Assembly: GCF_013113715.1 (NCBI RefSeq)
Contig: NZ_CP053344.1
Location: forward strand, 1,178,001-1,242,000
From: Herbiconiux sp. SALV-R1
GTDB lineage: Bacteria > Actinomycetota > Actinomycetes > Actinomycetales > Microbacteriaceae
Direction of reading: 5' to 3'
Length of the DNA stretch: 64,000 bases
The stretch's first letter is position 1. Each line of letters opens with the position of its first letter. The translations under genes and the position numbers were made by a program. The notes beneath the pieces are model-generated. The model was not told the DNA's origin and searched no databases. It was given only the letters and a program-made list of their open reading frames with translations. Shown here piece after piece: positions 32,853-42,532 of the stretch.

Positions 32853-33689
32853 ATGCCGTTTGTGACCACAGACGATGGCGCGGAGATCTTCTACAAAGAC
32901 TGGGGCAGCGCCGACGCGCAGCCGATCGTGTTCCACCACGGGTGGCCGCTGTCGTCCGACGACTGGGACGCCCAGATGCTGTTCTTCCTGGGCCAGGGCT
33001 ACCGCGTGGTCGCGAGCGACCGTCGTGGTCACGGTCGCTCGTCGCAGATCGCGACCGGGCACGACATGGACCACTACGCGAGCGACGTCTCCGCCGTCGT
33101 CGAGCACCTCGACCTGCGCAACGCCATCCACATCGGCCACTCCACCGGCGGCGGCCAGGTCGCCCGCTACGTGGCGAAGTACGGCGAGCCGCAGGGGCGC
33201 GTGGCGAAGGCCGTGCTCGTCGCCGCCGTGCCGCCGCTCATGGTGAAGACCGACGCCAACCCCGAGGGCACCCCCATCGAGGTGTTCGACGGCTTCCGGT
33301 CCGCCCTCGCGGCGAATCGCGCCGAGTTCTTCCGCGCCGTGGCGGCCGGGCCGTTCTACGGCTTCAACCGCGACGGCGTCGAGGCCTCGGAGCCGGTCAT
33401 CCAGAACTGGTGGCGTCAGGGCATGACGGGCAGCGCGCTCGCGCACTACGAGGGCATCAAGGCGTTCTCCGAGACCGACCAGACCGACGACCTCAAGGCC
33501 ATCACGGTTCCGGTGCTCGTGGCTCAGGGCGACGACGACCAGGTCGTTCCCTACAAGGATGCTGCCCTCAAGCAGCACGAACTGCTCGCCAACTCGACCC
33601 TCAAGATCTACGAGGGGTACCCGCACGGCATGCTCACCACGCACGCCGACGTGCTGAACGCCGACCTGCTGGCTTTCATCAAGGAGTAG
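32853..33689 (+). CDS. alpha/beta hydrolase, non-haem chloroperoxidase/arylesterase type
   Basis: A 278-residue serine hydrolase. Ser97 in GHSTGGGQ is the nucleophile, the aspartate is in QGDDDQVVPY and the histidine in YPHGML. The pattern and length fit the perhydrolase/arylesterase group often named non-haem chloroperoxidase. It starts with VTTDDGAEIFYKDWG, the usual beginning. CGGAGG precedes the ATG. Substrate unknown. Confidence 0.93.
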   Translation: MPFVTTDDGAEIFYKDWGSADAQPIVFHHGWPLSSDDWDAQMLFFLGQGYRVVASDRRGHGRSSQIATGHDMDHYASDVSAVVEHLDLRNAIHIGHSTGGGQVARYVAKYGEPQGRVAKAVLVAAVPPLMVKTDANPEGTPIEVFDGFRSALAANRAEFFRAVAAGPFYGFNRDGVEASEPVIQNWWRQGMTGSALAHYEGIKAFSETDQTDDLKAITVPVLVAQGDDDQVVPYKDAALKQHELLANSTLKIYEGYPHGMLTTHADVLNADLLAFIKE

Positions 33690-33710
33690 CGGGAGAAGCG
33701 ACCCGCTCGC

Positions 33711-34535
33711 TCAGGCCCGCCACCACTCGTCGAAGGGGGTGGCGGGCACCGTGCGCTTGTGGCGTGTGGCGAGGAAGCGCTGCTCGATGGCCTCGGCGAC
33801 CTTGTCGGCCACCTCGCGGCCCTCGAGGTAGTCGTCGATGTCGCTGTAGGAGAGACCGAGGTTGCTCTCGTCCGTCTGTCCGGGCGTGAGGTCGAGCAGG
33901 TCGGCGGTGGGGGCCTTCTCGTAGAGCCGGGCGGGGGCCCCGAGGTGCTGCAGCAGCGCCTTGCCCTGACGCTTGCTGAGCCCGGTCAGCGGGGTGATGT
34001 CGACCCCGCCGTCGCCGTACTTGGTGAAGAACCCGGTGAGCGCCTCGGCCGCGTGATCGGTGCCCACGACGAGAAGGCCCCGTTCGCCGGCCAGGGCGTA
34101 CTGCGCCACCATGCGGGTGCGGGCCTTGACGTTGCCCTTCGCGAAGTCCGACATCGCGGTGCCGGTCGCATCCGCGTAGTCGCGCACGACGCCGTCGACC
34201 CCGTGCTCGATGTTCACCACGACGCCGGGCGCCGCGTCGATGAAGCGCAGCGCGAGCTGGGCGTCGTCTTCGTCGGCCTGCACGCGGTAGGGCATGCGCA
34301 CCGTCACGAACTCGGCCTCGACGCCTTCCTCCCGCAGTCGCTCGACGGCGAGCTGGCACAGCCGCCCGGTGAGACTCGAGTCCTGCCCTCCGCTCACCGC
34401 CAAGACGAACCCCTTGGCCCCGGTCGTCTTGAGGTAGTCGCAGAGAAACCCGACCCGGCGCTCGATCTCCGCCCCCGGGTCGATCTCAGGCTGAACGTCG
34501 AGCTCGTCGATGATGTCCTTCTGAAGCGCACGCAT
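33711..34535 (-). CDS. nadE: ammonia-dependent NAD synthetase
   Basis: A 274-residue NAD synthetase with the ATP-pyrophosphatase loop SGGQDSS near residue 50 and the conserved [11 protein letters not shown] and LTGLSKRQG stretches. There is no glutaminase domain, so ammonia is the nitrogen source. It converts nicotinate adenine dinucleotide to NAD. It starts MRALQKDII, as in the E. coli type. It converges with the hydrolase gene with 21 bases between. Confidence 0.95.
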   Translation of the reverse strand: MRALQKDIIDELDVQPEIDPGAEIERRVGFLCDYLKTTGAKGFVLAVSGGQDSSLTGRLCQLAVERLREEGVEAEFVTVRMPYRVQADEDDAQLALRFIDAAPGVVVNIEHGVDGVVRDYADATGTAMSDFAKGNVKARTRMVAQYALAGERGLLVVGTDHAAEALTGFFTKYGDGGVDITPLTGLSKRQGKALLQHLGAPARLYEKAPTADLLDLTPGQTDESNLGLSYSDIDDYLEGREVADKVAEAIEQRFLATRHKRTVPATPFDEWWRA

Positions 34536-34584
34536 ACCCCGATTATCCTCGCTTCGGGCCGCGTCGCCGACACCGATTCGCGGG

Positions 34585-36471
34585 CTAGGCGGTGCCCCGG
34601 ACGGCGGCGCGGATGCGGTCGAGGGGGAACTTGGGGGAGCGGTCGGCGTAGAGGAGGCCGTTGGTCTCCTGGCCGGTGTCGGTGAGCTGGGTGTAGCAGA
34701 AGCCGGCGAGCGGCTCGGCCGAGCCGACGGCGACGAGGATGGCGGTGACCTGCTGCTCGAACGCCTCGGTGTCGCGGGCACTGGAGTACCCCCAGTCGCC
34801 GGCGGCGCCGGTCGCGAGGCTCACCCCGCCGAACTCCGTGAGCATGATCGGGCGGTCGGCGTGCGACCGGTCGCCGACGACGAGGCGCCGCCCGGCCGGC
34901 CCGAAGCCGCCGATCATGCGGTCGAGCTCCTCGCGGTCGCCGTAGCGTCGGGTGAGCACGGCCGGGTCGGCCTCGTAGTCGTGGATGGTCATGATGTCGG
35001 AGTCGGTGTGCTCCCATCCGTCGTTCGAGATCACGGGCCGGGTGCCGTCGAGGGCGCGCGTGAGGTCGGTCACCGCGCGGCTGAACGCGCGCTGCCGCGC
35101 GTCGTGGGCGATGTGCTGCACACCCCAGCTCTCGTTGAGCGGCACCCAGGCCACGATCGACGGATGCGACTGGTCGCGTCGCAGCACGGCCGTCCACTCC
35201 GAGACCAGCGCCGTCACCGACCGCGGGTCGAAGGCGTAGGCGCTCGCCGTCTCGCCCCAGAGCATCAGCCCGAGGCGGTCGGCCCAGTAGAGGAAGCGCG
35301 GATCTTCGGCCTTCTGGTGCACGCGCGCCGCGTTGAAGCCGAGTTCGAGGATGAGCTCGACCTCGCGTCGCAGCATGCCGGCCGTCGCGGCGAGGTGCGT
35401 CGCGGGCCAGTAGTTCTGCGCGAGCACGGCCCGCAGGGTGACGGGCCGGTCGTTGAGCAGGAGCGCCCCCGCCGCCACGGTCACGCTGCGCAGACCGAGG
35501 TAGCTCGACACCGCGTCGAGGGGGTGCAGCTCCGACGCCCCGCGCACCGTGACGGTGGCGCCGATGAGCGTCGGCCGGTCGGGGCTCCAGAGCAGCTCCT
35601 CGTACTGCTGGCCGTTGAGCTGCCGGGGGATGACGAGCCGCACCGAGACCAGTTGTTGACCGAGACTCTGCACCGATGTCGAGGCGATGACGTCACCGTC
35701 GTGGCGGAGTGCCACCTCGACCGTCTCGGCGCGGCCCACGGTGCCGGAGAGCTCGATCTCGGCCTCGACGGTCGCGGTCGCGGCATCCGCTCGCCAGACG
35801 ATGTCTGCGACCGAGACCTGGGGCACCCACTCCAGCCAGACCGGCTGCCAGATGCCGGTGGTGCGGTGGTACCAGATGGCGTGCGGCTCCTCGCGCCAGT
35901 CCTGCTTGCCGCGTAGCACCGAGACGTCGTCGGGGCGATCGACGGCGCGCACCACCACGGTCACCCGGCCGTCGAGGCCCGCGCCCATGGAGTCGTCGAC
36001 GAACGACGTGATGTCGGCGTCGAAGGGGGTCTGCCCTCCGGAGTGGGTCGCCACGAGCGAACCGTTCACCCAGACGCTCGCGTCGTGGTCGACGGCCCCG
36101 AAGTGGAGGAGCACCCGCCCGCCCGCTCCCGGCACCGCGCCCGCCTCCCGCAGCTCGGCGGCGCCGAAGGTGCGCCGGTACCACGCGGCCTGGTGCAGGG
36201 CGGTGTCGCCGATTCCGGATGCGGGCGACTCGGGTGGGAACGGCACCTCAATGCTCTGCCGGAAGGGCACGTCGTCGTGCTCGTACCGCAGCTCGTCGTC
36301 CCACGCGAAGTCCCAAGCCCCCGACAGCTCGCACCACGAGGCGCGCACCAGCTGGGGTCGCGGGTAACCGACGTCGAGCGTCGTGGCGTCGGGCGGCGTC
36401 ATCCGGTCGCCCCTCTGCGACCCGGTCACGGGAGGAGCGTCGACGCCGGTGAAAGTGGTCGAGACGGTCAT
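34585..36471 (-). CDS. GH2-family glycosidase
   Basis: A 628-residue beta-glycosidase of family GH2. A sugar-binding jelly-roll domain (to ~residue 200), an immunoglobulin-like domain (~205-310) and a TIM barrel with acid/base Glu447 in PLNESW and nucleophile Glu546 in LTEFGG are visible. It has no signal peptide and lacks the C-terminal domains of large beta-galactosidases. Beta-glucuronidase, beta-mannosidase or beta-galactosidase activity is possible. The ATG overlaps the stop of the LacI-type gene, so the pair is co-translated. It probably acts inside the cell on glycosides brought in by the divergent importer. Confidence 0.9.
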   Translation of the reverse strand: MTVSTTFTGVDAPPVTGSQRGDRMTPPDATTLDVGYPRPQLVRASWCELSGAWDFAWDDELRYEHDDVPFRQSIEVPFPPESPASGIGDTALHQAAWYRRTFGAAELREAGAVPGAGGRVLLHFGAVDHDASVWVNGSLVATHSGGQTPFDADITSFVDDSMGAGLDGRVTVVVRAVDRPDDVSVLRGKQDWREEPHAIWYHRTTGIWQPVWLEWVPQVSVADIVWRADAATATVEAEIELSGTVGRAETVEVALRHDGDVIASTSVQSLGQQLVSVRLVIPRQLNGQQYEELLWSPDRPTLIGATVTVRGASELHPLDAVSSYLGLRSVTVAAGALLLNDRPVTLRAVLAQNYWPATHLAATAGMLRREVELILELGFNAARVHQKAEDPRFLYWADRLGLMLWGETASAYAFDPRSVTALVSEWTAVLRRDQSHPSIVAWVPLNESWGVQHIAHDARQRAFSRAVTDLTRALDGTRPVISNDGWEHTDSDIMTIHDYEADPAVLTRRYGDREELDRMIGGFGPAGRRLVVGDRSHADRPIMLTEFGGVSLATGAAGDWGYSSARDTEAFEQQVTAILVAVGSAEPLAGFCYTQLTDTGQETNGLLYADRSPKFPLDRIRAAVRGTA

Positions 36472-37472
36472 TGCGCTGGTCCTTTCGTGCTGGCGCGGTG
36501 GGCTATCGAGAACCCGACCGTGTGCATGCCCGGCTCGGCCGGCTGGGCGAACAGGAGATCGATGGCCTTCGTGACGAGCTCGCCGGTGTGGGGTGAGACG
36601 CTGCTGAGGGCGGGGGTGGCGTACCGCCCCTCCTCGATGTCGTCGAAGCCCATCACGGCGACGTCGTCGGGAACTCTGACCCCGGCCGTGGCGAGCACGT
36701 GCATCGCACCCAGCGCGAGCAGGTCGTTGAAGGCGAAGACCGCATCGGGGCGGAGGTCTTCGCTCAGGATGGTGCGGGCCGCACGCGCACCGTCTTCGCG
36801 GTGGAAGCCGTCGACGGGGAGGATGAGCGACTCATCGACCTCGATGCCCGCCTCGTCGAGTGCCGCGCGATAGCCGGCGAGGCGCAGCACCGCCGTCTCG
36901 TTGGGCCCGTGCTGCTGCGCGCCGATGGCGACGATGCGGCGGCAGCCGAGCTCGATGAGGTGCTCGGTGGCGGCCTTGGCGGCGGCGGTGTTGTCGACGG
37001 TGACGTGCGGGAAGGCGCTGTCGCCGATGTGCTCGCCGAGCAGCACGAGCGGGGTGCTGTCGTGCCGGCCCTCGAGCTCCTTCGCCCCGAGCGCGAGGGG
37101 GCTCATGATGATGCCGTCGACCGCGGTCGCGCCGATGCCCTCGCTGATCTTGCGTTCGACGTCGGCGAGGCCGTCCGTCTGGTTCACCAGCACCGTGATG
37201 GTGCGAACCTGTGCCTCGCGCACCAGCTCGGCGGCGAGCTCGGCGAAGTAGGGCTGGCTGAGCTCGGGCACGGCGAGGGCGATCATGCCGCTGCGACCGC
37301 TCCTCAGCTGCCGGGCCGCGGCGTTCGGCCGGTACCCCACCTCGACCAGGGCGAGCTGCACCCGTTCGCGCAGCTCTGCGGTCACCCAGCCGGTGCCGTT
37401 CACCACGTTCGAGACGGTCTTGGCCGAGACCCCGACGCGATCGGCAACGTCTTTCAGTGTGGGCCGCCCCAT
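36468..37472 (-). CDS. LacI-family transcriptional regulator
   Basis: A 334-residue repressor. The N-terminal helix-turn-helix is TLKDVADRVGVSAKTVSNVVNG, followed by the hinge helix RPNAAARQLR and a periplasmic-binding-protein-like effector domain (DGIIMSPL, GFDDIEEGRYATPALSSV). It is divergent from the sugar importer and overlaps the GH2 gene by four bases. The perfect palindrome at 37572-37587 is a likely operator. The inducer is probably the sugar released by GH2 or GH1. Confidence 0.94.
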   Translation of the reverse strand: MGRPTLKDVADRVGVSAKTVSNVVNGTGWVTAELRERVQLALVEVGYRPNAAARQLRSGRSGMIALAVPELSQPYFAELAAELVREAQVRTITVLVNQTDGLADVERKISEGIGATAVDGIIMSPLALGAKELEGRHDSTPLVLLGEHIGDSAFPHVTVDNTAAAKAATEHLIELGCRRIVAIGAQQHGPNETAVLRLAGYRAALDEAGIEVDESLILPVDGFHREDGARAARTILSEDLRPDAVFAFNDLLALGAMHVLATAGVRVPDDVAVMGFDDIEEGRYATPALSSVSPHTGELVTKAIDLLFAQPAEPGMHTVGFSIAHRASTKGPAQ

Positions 37473-37540
37473 CGCCGACCTCCTTTCCCCATCGAGAGCA
37501 TTCCGACGATAACCCTCACGGTAACGCCTTGTTCAACGAT

Positions 37541-37561
37541 TACCGTTCATGTATAACGGTA
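37541..37561. promoter_or_regulatory. inverted repeat overlapping the importer promoter
   Basis: TACCGTT and AACGGTA form perfect 7-bp arms around seven bases. The TATAAC inside it (37552-37557) could be the -10 box of the importer operon, with TTGTTC about 17 bases upstream (37529-37534) as -35. A protein bound here would block the promoter. Confidence 0.55.
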
Positions 37562-37571
37562 TTCGTCGCTT

Positions 37572-37587
37572 CGTTCAACGTTGAACG
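37572..37587. promoter_or_regulatory. perfect 16-bp LacI-type operator palindrome
   Basis: CGTTCAACGTTGAACG is its own reverse complement. It has the central CG and symmetry typical of LacI-family sites and lies just downstream of the probable -10 box of the importer operon. A related half site, TTGTTCAACGAT, occurs at 37529-37540. The adjacent LacI-family regulator is the expected binder. Confidence 0.8.
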
Positions 37588-37607
37588 ACCAATCTGAGGA
37601 GAAGTCG

Positions 37608-38951
37608 ATGAAGACACAGCACCGGCGCCGTTCCCGTGAACGGGGTCTGTTCCGCACCATCCGCCCGCTCACCGCGATCGCGGCGCTCAGCATCGCGGGC
37701 CTCGCGCTCGCCGGGTGCACCGGTCAGGGCTCGGGAGGCGGGGGAGGCGACGAGACCGACGCCTCAGGCAAGGTCACGCTCGACTTCTGGAACGGGTTCA
37801 CCGGCCCCGACGGCCCCGCCCTCGAGAAGGTCATTGACGACTTCAACGCCTCGCAGGACGAGGTCGAGGTCACCGCGAACATCATGCCGTGGGACACCCT
37901 GTACCAGAAGGTGCTCACCTCGGTCGCGGGCAGCGATGGCCCCGACATCATCGCCATGTCGGCCTCGCGCATGCCGCAGTTCGCCAGCCAGGGCCTGTTC
38001 GAGGGGCTCGACGACTACTACACCGACGACGCCCACGACTCCGCAGCCCTCGCCGAGACGGCGGTCGAGGCATCCGTGTACGACGGGGTGAACTACGGGG
38101 TGCCCGTGAACTTCACGCCGATGATGATGTACTACAACAAAGACCTGTTCAGCGCCGCGGGCCTCGACCCCGAGGCCCCGCCCGCCACCTGGGACGAGCT
38201 GGCCGCGATGGTGCCGAAGCTCACCGTCGACGACAACGGCGACGGCAAGCCCGAGCAGTACGCCCTCGCCATCGCCGACCACGAGACCGTGCCCGTCATG
38301 GCATCCCTCCTTTGGGGCACGGGCGGTGGCATCACGAACGCCGACGGCACCGAGTCGACGCTCGCCGACCCGGCCTCGATCGAGGCGCTCGACTTCTGGG
38401 TGTCGCTCATCCGCGACCAGAAGGCCACGCAGATCGGCATGTCGGGCGCCGACGCCGACAAGCTGTTCCAGACCCAGAAGGCGGCGATCGAGATCGTCGG
38501 CCCGTGGATGACGACCGGGTTCGACGAGGCGGGTCTCAACTACGGTCTCGCGAAGCCCCCGGCCGGTCCGAGCGACGAGGCGGTGCTCGCCGACGTGGTG
38601 TCGATGGGTCTGCCCGCCGGCACGAGTGACGCCAAGAAGAAGGCGGCCTACGAGTTCTTCGCCTACTGGAACTCGGCCGAGGGTCAGACCACCTGGGCTG
38701 ACGGATCGGGCTTCCCGCCGAACCGAGCCGACGTCGCCGACAAGGTGACGGCGAGCCCGTACCCCGCGATCTTCGGAGCCGAAGACGTGACCAGCGTGTC
38801 GAAGACGCTCCTGCCCGGCATCGCCGCGGGCGGCCCGATCATGGAGACGATCTTCAACCCCTCGGTGCAGAAGGCCCTGAACGGTGAGGGATCGGTGCAG
38901 GACATCTTCACCGCCGCCTCCGAGCAGGTGCAGGCCGAACTCGACAAGTGA
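37608..38951 (+). CDS. ABC sugar-importer lipoprotein
   Basis: A 447-residue extracellular solute-binding protein. A basic start and hydrophobic signal segment end in the lipobox LALAGC with Cys37 as the lipid anchor. A GQGSGGGGG linker follows, then a type-1 binding fold with LDFWNGFTGPDGPALEKVIDDFN, typical of carbohydrate-binding components. It would catch an oligosaccharide or glycoside outside the cell and pass it to the two permeases downstream. GAGGAGAAG is an excellent ribosome site. No ATPase gene is in the operon; a shared MsiK-like ATPase encoded elsewhere is likely. Confidence 0.94.
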   Translation: MKTQHRRRSRERGLFRTIRPLTAIAALSIAGLALAGCTGQGSGGGGGDETDASGKVTLDFWNGFTGPDGPALEKVIDDFNASQDEVEVTANIMPWDTLYQKVLTSVAGSDGPDIIAMSASRMPQFASQGLFEGLDDYYTDDAHDSAALAETAVEASVYDGVNYGVPVNFTPMMMYYNKDLFSAAGLDPEAPPATWDELAAMVPKLTVDDNGDGKPEQYALAIADHETVPVMASLLWGTGGGITNADGTESTLADPASIEALDFWVSLIRDQKATQIGMSGADADKLFQTQKAAIEIVGPWMTTGFDEAGLNYGLAKPPAGPSDEAVLADVVSMGLPAGTSDAKKKAAYEFFAYWNSAEGQTTWADGSGFPPNRADVADKVTASPYPAIFGAEDVTSVSKTLLPGIAAGGPIMETIFNPSVQKALNGEGSVQDIFTAASEQVQAELDK

Positions 38952-39003
38952 TCCCTCGGAGGGCGGGTGCCGAGTGCATCCGCCCTCCGGAAAGGCCCCT
39001 TCC

Positions 39004-39957
39004 ATGACGACGACGTCGACAGCCGAACCCCGCGTGCGAGCCCCGCGCGCCGACACCTCCCCGCCACGACGGCGACGGATGAGCGTCACCGCCCGGCGCT
39101 CCCTCACGGCCTGGCTCTTCCTCACGCCGACCCTGCTCATCCTCATCGCCTTCACCGTCTACCCGATGGTGCAGGCGGCGTACCTGTCGTTCACCGACTA
39201 CAACCTCATCAGGGCCGCCCAGTGGGTGGGGCTCGACAACTACATCGAGCTGCTCTCTGACGACGCGTTCTGGAACGCCTTCGGCAACACGGTGCTCTAC
39301 GCCGCCGTGGTCACCCCGGTGACCGTCGTGCTCGCCTTGGCGTTCGCGCTCATGCTCAACCAGGCCTTCGTGGGTCGGGCCTTCGCCCGCACCGCCATCT
39401 TCCTGCCGTTCATCGTGTCGCTCGGCATCATCGCCATCGCCTGGGCGTTCCTGCTCGACCCGAACATCGGCCTGCTCTCGCACTGGCTGAGCCTCGTCGG
39501 CATCGTGCCCGAGCAGGGCTGGCTGAGCGACCCGCGGTACGCCATGGCCGCCGTGATGGTGGTTGGGGTGTGGAAGAACGTCGGGTTCTACATGGTGATC
39601 TACCTGGCCGGGCTGCAGTCCATCCCGGTCGACATGTACGAGGCGGCGCGACTCGACGGCGCCGGGGTGTGGCAGCGCTTCCGCAACGTCACGCTGCCGC
39701 TGTTGTCGAACCAGACGCTGCTGGTGTCGGTGCTGGCGCTCATCGCGACGCTGCAGGCCTTCGACCAGATCTACGTCATGACCCGCGGCGGGCCCTTCTT
39801 CCGCACCGAGACCCTGGTGATGCTGGTCTACCGCGAGGGCTTCCAGGAGCTCCGCTTCGGCTACGCCTCCGCGATCTCGTTCGTGCTGGTGCTGTTCGTG
39901 TTCGTGCTGTCGATGGTGCAGTTCGGCTACCTCCGACGGAAGCAGGTGACCTACTGA
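39004..39957 (+). CDS. ABC sugar-importer permease, MalF type
   Basis: A 317-residue membrane protein with six probable helices and the cytoplasmic EAA loop EAARLDGAGVWQRFRNVTLP, which docks on the ATPase. The N-terminus (~30 residues) is basic and cytoplasmic. The ATG at 39004 is chosen for being just after the binding-protein gene; the next gene overlaps its stop (TGATG). Confidence 0.94.
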   Translation: MTTTSTAEPRVRAPRADTSPPRRRRMSVTARRSLTAWLFLTPTLLILIAFTVYPMVQAAYLSFTDYNLIRAAQWVGLDNYIELLSDDAFWNAFGNTVLYAAVVTPVTVVLALAFALMLNQAFVGRAFARTAIFLPFIVSLGIIAIAWAFLLDPNIGLLSHWLSLVGIVPEQGWLSDPRYAMAAVMVVGVWKNVGFYMVIYLAGLQSIPVDMYEAARLDGAGVWQRFRNVTLPLLSNQTLLVSVLALIATLQAFDQIYVMTRGGPFFRTETLVMLVYREGFQELRFGYASAISFVLVLFVFVLSMVQFGYLRRKQVTY

Positions 39958-40856
39958 TGGCCACGACGACACTCGACCCCGCCCCGCCGCGGCGCCCGAG
40001 CGCGGCTCGCCCCGCGCCGGCGAGGAGCCGTGCCGCCAGCTCGCGCCGCGCCGCCTCGTGGCTGCTCGCGATCACCTCGATCGCCATCGGCCTGCTGATG
40101 CTGCTTCCCATCATCTGGATGCTCTTCACGGCCTTCAAACCCGAGAGCGACATCGTGAGCGCCCCGCCCACGCTCTGGCCGCGCGAGCTCACACTGGAGC
40201 ACTTCGCCGAGGTGTGGGAGCGCATCCCGTTCGCCCGCCTCTACGTCAACACCATCGTCTTCGCCGGCAGCGTCACCGTGATCTCGCTGCTGTTCGACTC
40301 GATGGCCGCCTACGCGCTCGCGCGCCTGCCGTTCAAGGGCCGCGCGGTGGTGATGGTGCTCATCCTGCTGCTGCTCATGCTGCCGTTCCAGGTGACGCTC
40401 ATCCCGCTCTACGACATGCTGAACGGCCTCGGGCTCACGAACACGCTGCCCGGACTCATCGTGCCGCGCATGACGAACGCGTTCGGCATCTTCTTCCTCA
40501 CCCAGTTCTTCCTGTCGCTGCCGAAAGACCTCGAAGAGGCGGCGCGGGTCGACGGGGCGAGCGAGTGGCGCATCTACTGGGGCATCATCCTGCCGCTGTC
40601 GCGCCCCGCGCTGCTCACGCTCGGGCTGTTCCACTTCCAGTACAACTGGAACGACCTGCTCTGGCCGCTCGTCATGTCGTCGTCGGTGGAGACCTCGACG
40701 CTGCCCGCCGGTCTCGCCCTGTTCATGGGTCAGCACGTGGTGGAGTACGGCCTGCTCATGGCCGGGTCGCTCCTCGCGATGCTGCCCGTCATCCTGTTCT
40801 TCCTCCTCATCCAGCGCAGCTTCGTGGCGGGCATCGCCACCACGGGGCTCAAGTAG
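39957..40856 (+). CDS. ABC sugar-importer permease, MalG type
   Basis: A 299-residue membrane protein with six probable helices and the EAA loop EEAARVDGASEWRIYWGIILP. It pairs with the MalF-type permease upstream to form the channel. Its ATG overlaps the upstream stop. The GH1 gene follows 15 bases later. Confidence 0.94.
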   Translation: MATTTLDPAPPRRPSAARPAPARSRAASSRRAASWLLAITSIAIGLLMLLPIIWMLFTAFKPESDIVSAPPTLWPRELTLEHFAEVWERIPFARLYVNTIVFAGSVTVISLLFDSMAAYALARLPFKGRAVVMVLILLLLMLPFQVTLIPLYDMLNGLGLTNTLPGLIVPRMTNAFGIFFLTQFFLSLPKDLEEAARVDGASEWRIYWGIILPLSRPALLTLGLFHFQYNWNDLLWPLVMSSSVETSTLPAGLALFMGQHVVEYGLLMAGSLLAMLPVILFFLLIQRSFVAGIATTGLK

Positions 40857-40871
40857 ACGAAAGGATGCCGC

Positions 40872-42104
40872 GTGAGCGACACCCCCTGGTTCCGAGACGG
40901 CCGCCTGCACTACGGGGTCGGCATCGAAGACACCTTCATTCCGCAGGAGTCCCTCGGGCACCGCAAGCTCGACGAGTACGAGCTCACCCAGCACTATGCG
41001 CGGTGGGAGGGCGACCTCGAGCTGGTCGCCGCGAGCGGTGCGGAGTTCGTGCGCTGGGGCATCCCGTGGTACCTCGTCGAGCCGCAGCCCGGTGAGTTCG
41101 ACTGGTCGTGGGTCGATCAGGTGGCCGAGAGGATGCGCGGGCTCGGCCTGCGCTGCATCGTCGACCTCATGCACTACGGCACGCCGCTGTGGCTCGAGAA
41201 CTCGTTCCTCAACGCCTCCTACCCCGAGCGGGTCGCGGCCTACGGTCGCGCGGTGGCGGAGCGCTACCGCGACGTGTTCACCGACTTCACCCCGCTCAAC
41301 GAGCCCGTGGTCAACGCGGAGTGGTGCGGTGAGAACGCGAAGTGGCCGCCCTACCTCTCGGGCCACGACGGTTTCATCAAGGTGACGATGCAGTTGGCGC
41401 GGGGGATGGTGCGCACGCAGCAGGAGATCGCGGCCGTGCATCCTGAAGCGGTCTTCGTGCACGTCGACGCCGGGTTCCTCTACCGGGGCGAGGGCCTGCC
41501 GCCGTCGTCGTCGCTGTCGCGGGAGCTGCTGGAGGAACGCCGGTTCGTGGCGCTCGACCTCGCGACCGGACGGTTCGACGAGAACTCGGCGCTGCATCCG
41601 TGGCTCACCGGGCACGGGGTGACGGAGGCGGAGCTGCAGTGGTTCCGCGACAACCCCGTCGTGCCCGACGTGATCGGCGTGAACTACTACCCGCACTTCA
41701 CCACCGGCGAGTTCGTCGACGGGGTGCTGAAGCCCGTGCACAACGACGGCGGGGGACTGCGCACCCTCATCGAGCTCTACTCGCGTCGCTACGGCCTGCC
41801 GATCGCGGTCACCGAGACCTCACTGGTCGGCACCCCCGCCGAGAAGATCGACTGGATGCGCGAATCGGCCGAGGTGCTCGCCGAACTGCGCCGAGAGGGT
41901 CACGACATCGTCGGCTTCACCTGGTTCCCGTTCTTCTCCATGGTCGACTGGCTGTACCGCTTCGACCAGCTGAAGCCCGACGACTGGATGCTGCACTTCG
42001 GCATCGTCGACCTCGTGCGAGGAGCCGACCTCGGCCTCGAGCGCGTGCGCAACGAGGCCTTCGAGGTGTACCGGGAGTTGGCGGAGGGGGCTCGCCAGGG
42101 CTGA
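40872..42104 (+). CDS. GH1-type beta-glycosidase
   Basis: A 410-residue TIM-barrel glycosidase that looks like family GH1. Glu144 in PLNEPVV is the likely acid/base and Glu315 in VTETSL the nucleophile, in place of the usual NEP and TENG patterns; the second is unusual. It is shorter than most GH1 enzymes. With the importer it would hydrolyse the transported glycoside. The GTG start at 40872 is preceded by GAAAGGATG. Classification as GH1 is probable rather than certain. Confidence 0.8.
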   Translation: MSDTPWFRDGRLHYGVGIEDTFIPQESLGHRKLDEYELTQHYARWEGDLELVAASGAEFVRWGIPWYLVEPQPGEFDWSWVDQVAERMRGLGLRCIVDLMHYGTPLWLENSFLNASYPERVAAYGRAVAERYRDVFTDFTPLNEPVVNAEWCGENAKWPPYLSGHDGFIKVTMQLARGMVRTQQEIAAVHPEAVFVHVDAGFLYRGEGLPPSSSLSRELLEERRFVALDLATGRFDENSALHPWLTGHGVTEAELQWFRDNPVVPDVIGVNYYPHFTTGEFVDGVLKPVHNDGGGLRTLIELYSRRYGLPIAVTETSLVGTPAEKIDWMRESAEVLAELRREGHDIVGFTWFPFFSMVDWLYRFDQLKPDDWMLHFGIVDLVRGADLGLERVRNEAFEVYRELAEGARQG

Positions 42105-42240
42105 CGCGGCCCGCCGGTCTGAACCAGGGCGGGAGCCGGGCGGAGGCTGCGGTTCGCGGATAGTCGCACGGGTATCGCCCACTATCGCTCGACTGGTGGT
42201 AGGCACAGAGGTACTTTCCGGACGCGAGAAAGGACTCACC

Positions 42241-42519
42241 ATGTCCGACACCCAGAACATCAGTTCAGACCCCTTCGCGAACGCCTCAGGGCCCGAGGGT
42301 CACTCCATCACCGACTGGACCGATCTCGGCCGCGAGATGTGGTCGTACCTCACCGGTCGCGGTGCCGCCGTCAACTACAGTTTCATCGACATGACCGTTG
42401 AGGTTCCGCGCGACATCGGTCCGGATGCTCCGCGGGCGACCTGGAAGCTGAACGGCACGCTGCGGGTCACCACGAGCGACGACCAGGCGGCGGGTTCCGA
42501 CCCGCATCGCGGCAGCTGA
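42241..42519 (+). CDS. small protein of unknown function before the FHA protein
   Basis: A 92-residue soluble protein starting with a serine/asparagine-rich segment, then an amphipathic stretch with WTDLGREMWSYLTGRG and a beta-rich end with TVEVPRD and ATWKLNGTLRVTT. I do not recognise the family. GAAAGGA before the ATG and the 13-base spacing to the FHA gene suggest a shared transcript and a joint function. Confidence 0.75.
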   Translation: MSDTQNISSDPFANASGPEGHSITDWTDLGREMWSYLTGRGAAVNYSFIDMTVEVPRDIGPDAPRATWKLNGTLRVTTSDDQAAGSDPHRGS

Positions 42520-42532
42520 GGGCGGCGTCGTC

